The translations under genes were made by a program, and so were the position numbers. From Eubacteriales Family XIII. Incertae Sedis bacterium (GTDB taxonomy: Bacteria; Bacillota; Clostridia; Peptostreptococcales; Anaerovoracaceae), in contig JAISML010000011.1 in NCBI GenBank assembly GCA_031276775.1, positions 1 to 18,226 of the forward strand: a DNA stretch of 18,226 nucleotides, given 5' to 3'. Every line of letters starts with the position of its first letter. Positions within the stretch are counted from its first letter, which is position 1. Below are positions 7,410 through 13,175 of the stretch, one piece after another. The notes under the pieces were generated by a model. The model searched no databases. It saw nothing but the letters and a program-made list of their open reading frames with translations, and was not told the origin of the DNA.

Positions 7410-7637
7410 TCATAGTTTACGGGTGGGATTTGTAGAAATTATGGAGGTATGCGATTTCCCGAAAAAGTTTTTCGGCAGCTTGGAATGCGGCTTCAAACAG
7501 GCGCAAAAGGCGTAGATGCCCGGCTCGCGCATCGCCCGGGAGCGCCGGTCCATGAAGTACTCCTCGGCAATATGCGCCGCATAGGAGACCGTCAAGAGGA
7601 TGAACGGCAAGTGGTCCCGGACATCAAACCCCATCAT
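7410..7637 (-). CDS. Possible small protein, unrecognised
   Basis: An open frame of 75 aa on the minus strand between the lipoprotein gene and the HMA-SafE fusion gene, both on the same strand. I do not recognise it. Its first 60 or so codons use mostly G or C in the third position, like real genes nearby, while the overlapping plus-strand frame does not; this bias ends near KSHTS. It contains CAC (Cys49, Cys51) and a mixed hydrophobic/charged sequence, no signal peptide or clear membrane segment. There is no good ribosome binding site before its ATG pair (7632-7637). It may be a small genuine gene or the tail of a decayed one. Confidence 0.35.
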   Translation of the reverse strand: MMGFDVRDHLPFILLTVSYAAHIAEEYFMDRRSRAMREPGIYAFCACLKPHSKLPKNFFGKSHTSIISTNPTRKL

Positions 7638-7654
7638 CGCAGTTACACCACATA

Positions 7655-7678
7655 GTTTAGATCAATGTTTAGATCAAT
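7655..7678. repeat. 12-bp tandem duplication at a stop codon
   Basis: GTTTAGATCAAT occurs twice in a row, at 7655-7666 and 7667-7678. The second copy contains the TGA stop of the lipoprotein gene (minus strand), so the first copy places another TGA just downstream in the same frame. Confidence 0.85.
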
Positions 7679-8483
7679 CCATTGTCCATATTTCATTTTG
7701 ACGGCGCTTGCCGGAGAAACCTGCCGGTATCTCTACTTGCATTTTGCCGGTATCAACCACTTTGCTGCCGCCTTCAAAATCTTTGTTGTAAATCCGCACA
7801 GTAATATCAGCGGTAATCGTATATGGGACGGAGGGATCTATCATGTAAAATCCTTTGTCATTAAGAATGATGTTATCCGGAGCGAAGCGGATACTTTTTG
7901 TGCCACTGCTGCGACCGATAATATGAATGAATTCAACAGTGTTGTCTTCCTGCGGGATACCGTTTACAACGATGCCTGTATCAGCATCGGTTTTTTGCGG
8001 TATACCGTTTATGACGATATTGGTAAAAACTATGTCGGCATATTGTGGGGAACCTTCCGGCTTTTCGTAGTCACAGCCTACTTCGTAATTCATGGTAAAA
8101 TGGATGAAAGCGCCCGGGATAAGTTCCTTGGCGAGGCGGTCAGGAAAAGCGACGGCGCCGGTATATATTCTTATGCCGTTTTTATCATAAAGGAGCACAG
8201 AGTCTTGGACCTCCTCAATATAGCGCATATCCACTCTGGCGTCTGCTTCTTCAACAGCGCTGTCATCTTCAACCTCTTTGTCTTCGGTGGCGTCTGTTGA
8301 AGTGGGCGCGGAACTGTCCGCATTTTCCCGATTGCCGGCAGAATCGCCTGCACACCCGGCAAATAGAAGCAGGCAGCTGAGCAAAACCAATAAAGCGCCT
8401 CGTTTCGCTCCATCCGTACGCTTGGACGACGCAAGACGCGCCCCTTTTTTGATAACGGATCCATCTGGTTTTCCATTACGCAT
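7674..8483 (-). CDS. Lipoprotein of unknown function
   Basis: Predicted exported lipoprotein of 270 aa. ATG at 8483 is preceded 6 nt upstream by GGAGG; a longer GTG-initiated form starting at 8678 lacks a signal sequence near its start and is unlikely. A long basic N-region precedes a hydrophobic stretch (about 29-43) and the lipobox FAGC with Cys44. Residues 45-85 are an acidic, Ser/Thr-rich linker. The remainder is mixed beta-like sequence, with the motif NGIPQ repeated (VINGIPQ and VVNGIPQ, encoded around 7955-8025), which the DNA shows to be a local duplication. I do not recognise a family. It follows the copper genes on the same strand but is separated from them, so no functional link is claimed. 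Confidence 0.82.
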   Translation of the reverse strand: MRNGKPDGSVIKKGARLASSKRTDGAKRGALLVLLSCLLLFAGCAGDSAGNRENADSSAPTSTDATEDKEVEDDSAVEEADARVDMRYIEEVQDSVLLYDKNGIRIYTGAVAFPDRLAKELIPGAFIHFTMNYEVGCDYEKPEGSPQYADIVFTNIVINGIPQKTDADTGIVVNGIPQEDNTVEFIHIIGRSSGTKSIRFAPDNIILNDKGFYMIDPSVPYTITADITVRIYNKDFEGGSKVVDTGKMQVEIPAGFSGKRRQNEIWTMD

Positions 8484-8756
8484 TATCAACCTCCATACGC
8501 ATAAAAGAACGGTCCGGGAGTTTGCCTTTCTGTCATGTGACGATCCTTTGCCCGTTGTCTGTTTGACGATGATATGGTTTGTCAGAAGTTCCGCCCGCTT
8601 CACAAGCGCATGGCAAAACGAATCGCGGCGCGCACCGTCTATGAACTGCGCGTCTGCCGGACGTGCCACGCGGGACACGCGGGAGAAGTTTCTGTTCGCT
8701 TCCGAGAGTGAAACGATGTTGTTCGTGTCAACTTTCGTATCATTATCTCTGAATCT

Positions 8757-8800
8757 ATTATACTTGCTATATATCCGAAAGTCACCTGTCGTTTCGGATA
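8757..8800 (-). promoter_or_regulatory. Candidate promoter with overlapping inverted repeat
   Basis: On the minus strand TATAAT (8762-8757) follows GTGACT (8785-8780) with a 17-nt spacer, facing the lipoprotein gene about 270 bp away. A 9-bp perfect inverted repeat, TATCCGAAA (8772-8780) and TTTCGGATA (8792-8800), overlaps the spacer and the -35, as an operator would. Neither orientation has a T-run, so it is not a terminator. Confidence 0.45.
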
Positions 8801-8865
8801 CGCAACAGTTAAGTGATAGGTGGTAACAAATGACAAGGGAATTTCAGAAAAGAACCTTGAAAAAC

Positions 8866-8890
8866 TTTTTGTCTCAAATTGAAACAAAAA
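8866..8890. promoter_or_regulatory. Near-palindrome resembling a parS site
   Basis: Arms TTTTTGTCTCAA and TTGAAACAAAAA flank a single A and match at 11 of 12 positions. The core TGTCTCA / TGAAACA resembles the half-sites of bacterial parS (TGTTTCA / TGAAACA), with a 3-nt rather than 2-nt centre. It lies about 530 bp before parA and shares its core with the palindrome at 13128-13154. ParB binding is inference. Confidence 0.5.
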
Positions 8891-9061
8891 CATATGAGAC
8901 ACCATCCCACGATTGTCACGGGCAATCTGCGAAGAAATCGGTGTTTTCGCGTGCAGGGTGAACTGCCGCATAAAACCGACGAGCAATCACCGTGACATGA
9001 TACATGTTGAATCGCCACGCAATGACAATGAAAGTATGTGGTTGCGGGCAGGAGAAAGAAC

Positions 9062-9235
9062 GTGAAAGAAGGAAGTATCCCGGCAAGATACTCGGCGAAA
9101 GAAAGGGTCTTTTTGAACCGGAACAATAGCGATGATATGAGCCGCCCTCTGAAAGAAACGGATTCCCTGCCGGCAGTGAATGTGCGGATGGTCCGCGTCA
9201 CGGACGTCAGACTGACAAATATGATAATCGAATAA
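9062..9235 (+). CDS. Possible small protein upstream of parA
   Basis: An open frame of 57 aa beginning with GTG at 9062, preceded about 7 nt upstream by AGGAG within GCAGGAGAAAG. The sequence is hydrophilic, with no Cys, signal peptide or membrane segment, and ends in a region rich in Val, Arg and Met (VRMVRVTDVRLTNMIIE). I do not recognise it. It is on the same strand as the parA-parB genes and stops 6 nt before the structured tRNA-like sequence. Support is only the ribosome binding site and position; third-codon-position usage is neutral. Confidence 0.4.
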   Translation: MKEGSIPARYSAKERVFLNRNNSDDMSRPLKETDSLPAVNVRMVRVTDVRLTNMIIE

Positions 9236-9240
9236 TCCAA

Positions 9241-9313
9241 GGGCGGCATTTTACCGATGTCGCCCGGTTGTGGCAGAAAAGGAACGTCAAGGGTTCGATT
9301 CCCTTGTCTGCCC
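9241..9313 (+). ncRNA. tRNA-like structured sequence (T-arm and acceptor-like stem)
   Basis: Two helical parts are visible. First, GGGCGGCA (9241-9248) pairs with TGTCGCCC (9258-9265), one G-U pair, 9-nt loop. Second, GGCAGA (9272-9277) pairs perfectly with TCTGCC (9307-9312), enclosing a perfect T-arm: stem AAGGG/CCCTT around loop TTCGATT (9289-9305). The loop obeys the tRNA T-loop pattern TTCRANN and the acceptor-like end is followed by CCA. There is no D-arm or anticodon arm, and a 73-nt tRNA fold fails at the anticodon stem. It could be a tRNA remnant left by integration (attachment site), or a tRNA-mimic RNA of the element. It sits 110 bp before parA. Confidence 0.45.
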
Positions 9314-9423
9314 AAAGAACCAACATCAAAACGAAGAGTGCGAGTCGTAAGGCATCGAAAAGCAAGGAAAGGGAGCGTGTTTGCGTAGCGAGCGGTGCGA
9401 TGCAGACAGGAACGGAGGGAACG

Positions 9424-10293
9424 ATGGCAAAAGTTATAGCGGTGGCAAACCAGAAAGGCGGCGTGGGAAAGACAACAACAGTCTTGGCGATGGCGGCCTG
9501 CCTTACGGGGCGAAGGAAAAAAGTCTTACTGATCGACACCGACGATTCGGGGAATCCGTCTCTGTCCAAGAATCTCGGTGCGGACGAAAACACCCCGACG
9601 CTTACGGATCTTATGATGGACAGAATTGCACTCAGAGCGGGAATGAGCAAGCGTCCGCCGGCCGATGTGCAAGAGGCCGTGCAACTGCATTCCGAAGGGA
9701 TGCACTACATAGCGGCGGACAACAAACTTCCCGGGATCACCGCTTCTGCATTCGGCTTATTGTCCGCGGAAGAAAAACCCCGCATTCTCAAAACCCTGAT
9801 CGAGGAGGTTAAGAGTGAATACGACTGCATCATTTTGGATGCGGCGCCCGCATTAAATCTGATGTCAACAAATCTTTTCACCTGTGCCGATGAAGTGCTT
9901 GTGGTAACACAACCTCAAGGTGCGAGCGAAGAAGGAATCGAAGAGTTGCTGACGACCGTTGCTGCGGTGAAGCGCCATACAAATCCCAATTTGGCGATCA
10001 GCGGTTTGCTGATCGCAATGGTGGACGGCAGGACGAGATACAACAAGGATAAGGCGGAAGATATTGCGTCCAGATATGCGGCTTTGAAGATAAAAATTTT
10101 TACCGCAACGATCCCGAGATCCGTCAAGGCGGAGGAATGCGTTGAAAGGAAACAAAGCATAATTGCCTATGCACCCAAAAGCAAAGTTGCCGGGGCATAC
10201 CGCGATTTCACCGATGAATATTTCAAACCGAAAGAGATCGGCATGACATCCCGCACGGAAACGGAAGAGGGGGAAGCGCAATGCCTGAACTGA
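9424..10293 (+). CDS. parA: ParA-family partition ATPase
   Basis: Walker-type ATPase of 289 aa that segregates or positions DNA with a ParB partner. The deviant Walker A motif KGGVGKTTT lies at 11-19, Walker A' at VLLIDTDDSGNPS (from 34) and Walker B at CIILDAAP, the usual ParA order. Ser replaces the common Gln in the DxDxQ-like motif of Walker A'. There is no N-terminal HTH extension, so it belongs to the short chromosomal/ICE-like type. ATG at 9424 has GGAGG 5 nt upstream; the frame is open further upstream, through the tRNA-like sequence, but without a credible start. It overlaps the ParB-like gene by 13 bp, so the two are translationally coupled. In a mobile-element context it would stabilise the excised or integrated element; that is inference. 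Confidence 0.95.
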   Translation: MAKVIAVANQKGGVGKTTTVLAMAACLTGRRKKVLLIDTDDSGNPSLSKNLGADENTPTLTDLMMDRIALRAGMSKRPPADVQEAVQLHSEGMHYIAADNKLPGITASAFGLLSAEEKPRILKTLIEEVKSEYDCIILDAAPALNLMSTNLFTCADEVLVVTQPQGASEEGIEELLTTVAAVKRHTNPNLAISGLLIAMVDGRTRYNKDKAEDIASRYAALKIKIFTATIPRSVKAEECVERKQSIIAYAPKSKVAGAYRDFTDEYFKPKEIGMTSRTETEEGEAQCLN

Positions 10294-10991
10294 ACAAAAC
10301 CGCGCTCATGGCCGGTCTGTTTGGCGCGGAAACGGAACATTCCCCATCCCACCGCACCGTGAAACTGCAGCTTGAGCAAATAAGGGATTACCACAGCCAC
10401 ATCTATGCGGTGGTTGACGACGAGCGGATGGAGGAACTCGCCGAATCTTTTCGCAGGGGAATCGGAGTCGATCCGATTACGGTGCGACGGCATCAAACAT
10501 ACGGCAATCCTTACGAGTGCATTGCGGGACATCGGCGCAGATATGCCGCAGGAAAAGATGAGATTCTCGGAGATCGGCTCGGCGTCGGTCGGGCAACGGT
10601 GCAACGCCTTATGCGCCTCACCAAGCTCATCGATCCGCTCTTTGAACTTGTTGAAAAAAAGAAATGGACGAAAGAGGCGGGCAGCATTGTTGCGGGCATT
10701 GACGGGGAAAAACAAAAGATATTGGCCGCCGCGTTGAGCCGTTTGGAGAAAATACCGAGGATCACACCGGAACAGGCTTTGGAACTTGCCGCGCTTGCAA
10801 AATCCGACAACTGCACAGAGGCAACCGTCTTGGACGCGATCGGAGCGAAAAAGCGTAAAGCAACGCCTTTTCGCCTGACGGAAAAAGACGTCGCCGACAT
10901 TTTCCCCCGAACCTATGCCGGCGACAAAAAAGCTTTAATCCTTACGCTTCTGAACGATCAGCTCAAAGACCGGAGAGAAGCCGTGCGATAA
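10281..10991 (+). CDS. ParB-like protein with internal deletion
   Basis: DNA-binding partner of the overlapping parA gene, 236 aa, shorter than the roughly 300 aa usual for such ParB proteins. The N-terminal ParB domain is present up to the box CIAGHRRRYAA (80-90), which holds GHRR (83-86). The next residues (GKDEILGDRLGVGRATVQRLMRL, 91-113) are already the helix-turn-helix of the central domain. The segment normally between them, including the ENxxR-type motif and the helices that complete the CTP-binding fold, is missing. The reading frame is intact across the junction near 10550. Residues 114-236 are the rest of the central domain and a Lys-rich C-terminus. It can probably still bind DNA but perhaps not form a CTP-gated clamp. 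Confidence 0.85.
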   Translation: MPELNKTALMAGLFGAETEHSPSHRTVKLQLEQIRDYHSHIYAVVDDERMEELAESFRRGIGVDPITVRRHQTYGNPYECIAGHRRRYAAGKDEILGDRLGVGRATVQRLMRLTKLIDPLFELVEKKKWTKEAGSIVAGIDGEKQKILAAALSRLEKIPRITPEQALELAALAKSDNCTEATVLDAIGAKKRKATPFRLTEKDVADIFPRTYAGDKKALILTLLNDQLKDRREAVR

Positions 10992-11044
10992 AAAAGCGGA
11001 GTGAACGTATGCACGGTGCGGCAAGGCACAGACCGACAACGAAC

Positions 11045-11074
11045 ATGCGGGCGGGATTTGCCCGTATCGCTTTT
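11045..11074 (+). terminator. Possible weak terminator after the ParB-like gene
   Basis: ATGCGGGC (11045-11052) and GCCCGTAT (11060-11067) pair over 8 bp with one G-U, 7-nt loop, followed by CGC and four T. The T-run is short and offset, so termination may be partial. It lies 54 bp after the ParB-like stop. Confidence 0.4.
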
Positions 11075-11151
11075 GCACTCACATTTCGCAAAAAAAGACA
11101 GCCGCAACCGTGCGGGAAGGTGTATACTGAAATAAAAGGAGGCGTGAGCCG

Positions 11152-11481
11152 ATGATGAAAATGCAAATCGTCCTGAACAAAGAAAAGATGTTGAAAGAAG
11201 GCAGGCACAGTTACGAGACAATCACGGAAAGATTGAACGGCATATTCGCCCGACATGGTTTCACGCAGGAACCCGGCGGATTTTATGCGGGTGGGCATGA
11301 CAACGATTGCACGGTTTGCGGGGGGCTGTATTTGTACCTGCGAAAGCAGGATTGGTTCGTGCCTTATCTGCAAACGTGGCTTTTGTACGACAGCGAAGAA
11401 GCGGCGCCGGGAGAGTGGTGGGGGATCGAGGATCTGCGCGGGAGCGGGATTCGGAAAGAAGCCGCCGTGCAAGGCGCCTGA
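11152..11481 (+). CDS. Small hypothetical protein
   Basis: A 109-aa soluble-looking protein of unknown function. It starts at the first of two adjacent ATG codons; AGGAGG lies about 10 nt upstream of the first. The N-terminal half is basic and helical in appearance (KEKMLKEGRHSYETITERLNGIF). The middle has DCTVCGG, with two Cys in a CxxC arrangement (about 53-56), followed by an aromatic stretch (YLYLRKQDWFVPYLQTWLLY). The stop is only 2 nt before the vapD start, so the two genes are a transcriptional unit and may work together; in VapD-like toxin pairs the partner is often a small upstream gene, but nothing in the sequence identifies this as an antitoxin. I recognise no named family. Confidence 0.75.
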   Translation: MMKMQIVLNKEKMLKEGRHSYETITERLNGIFARHGFTQEPGGFYAGGHDNDCTVCGGLYLYLRKQDWFVPYLQTWLLYDSEEAAPGEWWGIEDLRGSGIRKEAAVQGA

Positions 11482-11483
11482 CG

Positions 11484-11966
11484 ATGGGCGAACCGCAACG
11501 CAGGAGGCAGTTTGCTTTCGACCTGGACACGCACAGACTCAAAGAGGTTTTCGGCGGGCGTCGCATATCCGAAGCATATGATCGAATAGAGAGCTTCCTG
11601 ACTTCAAGGGGCTTTCTTCATGAGCAGGGATCCGTCTATGTTACGGCGCGCCGCATGGAAAAGCGCGTGGCTTATGAAATTTTCGAGGAACTCATCGAGA
11701 CGCATCCCTGGATTGAGTCCTGCGCAAGAAAATTCAACATTACCGATGTCGGTCGGACATACGATCTGTTCGAGATGCTCGCCGTAATGCGCGCGACCGA
11801 AAAGCATGTGAACGAGTCCGAAAAACCGTCCGCCGCCGAGACTGCGGAAAGGGAATCCCGGCAAGCCGGAGAACCTGCGGCACATGCGCAGTCCCCTTCC
11901 CGGTCGGTCGGTCAAACTCCCGAGATCCGCGGGGAGACGGAACGGGAGGACTTTTGGGAACAATAA
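11484..11966 (+). CDS. vapD: VapD-family (Cas2-like) endoribonuclease homologue
   Basis: Protein of 160 aa whose first 100 residues match the VapD family: FAFDLDTHRLKE at the N-terminus, then AYDRIESFLTSRGFLHEQGSVYV (31-53) and a C-terminal part with PWIESCARKFNITDVGR. VapD is structurally related to Cas2, a ferredoxin-like dimer that cleaves RNA; the Asp in AFDLD (13 or 15) is the usual catalytic candidate. Residues 101-160 are a hydrophilic, Ala/Glu/Ser-rich tail absent from short VapD proteins. ATG at 11484 follows the previous stop by 2 nt, and no strong ribosome binding site is seen, so translation is probably coupled. No cas genes or CRISPR repeats are nearby, so this is not a CRISPR component. 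Role as toxin or RNA regulator is inference. Confidence 0.85.
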   Translation: MGEPQRRRQFAFDLDTHRLKEVFGGRRISEAYDRIESFLTSRGFLHEQGSVYVTARRMEKRVAYEIFEELIETHPWIESCARKFNITDVGRTYDLFEMLAVMRATEKHVNESEKPSAAETAERESRQAGEPAAHAQSPSRSVGQTPEIRGETEREDFWEQ

Positions 11967-12015
11967 AACCGACCTCACACACAACGGAGAAGAGAAACTC
12001 CCGGAGGGAAAAGCG

Positions 12016-13044
12016 ATGACGAAAGAAAGAGAGAAAATATCCGCGCTCACGGCTGCGGCGCTTGCGCTTTGCGCGGCGGTCTCCTGCGCGATCCCGCCGC
12101 CCCCCGCACCGACGGACGCGCGGGCCGAAGCGAACGGATTGCATGAAGTCACGGTGAGCTGGACGGCTGCGGGGGAAGAGACGTCGCACGAGGTTACGCT
12201 CGCCGAGGCGGGAAGCGGTGCGGACGCCGAACCCCCCGTTGTTTTGAAGACCGGGGAAACGGCGGTAACGGCGGGCGGACTGAAAGCCGACACGGAATAC
12301 ACCGTGCGGATCGTCGCGCTCCGCGCGAAAGGAAACGAATCCCTGCGGAGCGAACCGTGCGAAGCGACCGTCAGAACCGACGCGCCGGCCGTTCCCGCCG
12401 TCACGGGTCTTGCCGCCGTCGCCGCGGGCGATGCGCGCATCGATGTGACCTGGGACGCTTTGACAGTCTGCGCGAATGCGGACGGAACGCCGGCCGCCGT
12501 CACGTACGCATTGCACGTTTCGGATGCGGCGGACGGGAGGTATGCCGTGCTTGCGGAGGGACTGACCGAACCGGCGTATGCGCACGGAGGACTGACGGAG
12601 CGGACGGCCGTGCATTACGCCGTGCGCGCCGTTTTGCATGTGGACGGCAAAACATTCGAATCGCCGGACTCCGCCGCCGTGTCGGCAACGACGGACGCGG
12701 CGCCCCGGGCGGAAGACCCCGCGCCTTCGCAGACGCCCCCCGCAGGCAAAACCGAAAACGCAGCCGGCAATCCGCGAAGCGGCGCGGGCAGCCCCGCTTC
12801 ACCGCCGCCCGCCCCCAAGCAGGGATACGCCGGCACGGACGTCGCTTACGAGGACGGCTGGGTGTGCGAATGCGGCGCATGGTTCCCCGATCAGTTTGCG
12901 GCAGAGAATCATGTACGCACGATTCGAGATGACGCAATGCAAAAAGTGGCTTCTGGTGAAATTACAGGTGACGAGTGGCAAACAATAATGGACGCCCACA
13001 GCGGCTTCAAATCCGTCCTCTGGGACAGACCGACCATGTGGTAG
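12016..13044 (+). CDS. Exported protein with two fibronectin type III domains
   Basis: Predicted exported protein of 342 aa, ATG preceded by GGAGG 8 nt upstream. The signal sequence (1-24) ends in AVSC, a weak lipobox, so it may be a lipoprotein anchored through Cys24. Two FN3 domains follow (about 30-121 and 125-228), with typical VTVSW..., TEYTVRIVAL and IDVTWDAL strands. A Pro/Ala-rich linker (229-270) leads to a distinct C-terminal segment beginning WVCECGAWF, with Cys284, Cys286 and His299 in a zinc-finger-like arrangement and a helical end. The final 150 nt of the gene are less GC-rich than the rest, suggesting that this end has another origin. It stands between vapD and the terminator, upstream of the large adhesin; a role in surface contact is plausible. 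Confidence 0.85.
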   Translation: MTKEREKISALTAAALALCAAVSCAIPPPPAPTDARAEANGLHEVTVSWTAAGEETSHEVTLAEAGSGADAEPPVVLKTGETAVTAGGLKADTEYTVRIVALRAKGNESLRSEPCEATVRTDAPAVPAVTGLAAVAAGDARIDVTWDALTVCANADGTPAAVTYALHVSDAADGRYAVLAEGLTEPAYAHGGLTERTAVHYAVRAVLHVDGKTFESPDSAAVSATTDAAPRAEDPAPSQTPPAGKTENAAGNPRSGAGSPASPPPAPKQGYAGTDVAYEDGWVCECGAWFPDQFAAENHVRTIRDDAMQKVASGEITGDEWQTIMDAHSGFKSVLWDRPTMW

Positions 13045-13088
13045 CAAACCCCGGGGCGGCATAAATCCGGCACAGGACACACGCTTTC

Positions 13089-13114
13089 AAAACCCGCGAT
13101 CCCGCGGGTTTTTT
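13089..13114 (+). terminator. Rho-independent terminator
   Basis: AAACCCGCG (13090-13098) pairs perfectly with CGCGGGTTT (13103-13111) around a 4-nt ATCC loop, and the T-run continues to 13114. It ends the transcript of the FN3-domain gene 45 bp after its stop, so the large surface-protein gene downstream needs its own promoter or readthrough. Confidence 0.9.
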
Positions 13115-13127
13115 GACGCGCGGAATA

Positions 13128-13154
13128 CCGTCCGTCTCAATTTGAGACGGACGG
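13128..13154. promoter_or_regulatory. Perfect 27-bp palindrome before the surface-protein gene
   Basis: Arms CCGTCCGTCTCAA (13128-13140) and TTGAGACGGACGG (13142-13154) are exact inverses around one T. It ends 21 bp before the start codon of the large surface-protein gene, next to its AGGAGG ribosome binding site. Its core GTCTCAA-T-TTGAGAC matches the near-palindrome at 8871-8885 at 13 of 15 positions. It may be an operator, a parS-like site, or a leader hairpin; there is no T-run for termination. Confidence 0.75.
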
Positions 13155-13175
13155 GGGAAATCAAGGAGGCAAGTC

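Larger units (their letters stand above)
8484..9061. other. Gene-free stretch between lipoprotein gene and small ORF
   Basis: No open frame here has a convincing ribosome binding site, family resemblance or codon bias. The region is more AT-rich than its surroundings. It holds a promoter-like sequence with an overlapping inverted repeat (8757-8800) and a 25-bp near-palindrome (8866-8890). It may be the transition between chromosome and mobile element. Confidence 0.6.

Noticed and set aside
8866..8890. Bidirectional terminator
   Set aside because: The stem has few G-C pairs and a one-base centre, and no gene ends close by; a protein-binding palindrome is more likely.
9241..9313. Canonical tRNA gene of 73 nt
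   Set aside because: The T-arm is perfect and the acceptor partly pairs, but no D-arm is present and the anticodon stem positions (GTTGT against AAGGA) do not pair, so no amino acid can be assigned.
8809..9315. 168-aa minus-strand frame beginning GRQGNRTLD
   Set aside because: Peptides like this are typical false translations of tRNA 3' ends; it has no ribosome binding site or domain.
11884..12015. Longer N-terminus of the FN3-domain protein
   Set aside because: It would overlap vapD, lacks a ribosome binding site, and would place the signal sequence 44 residues inside; ATG at 12016 has GGAGG and an immediate signal peptide.
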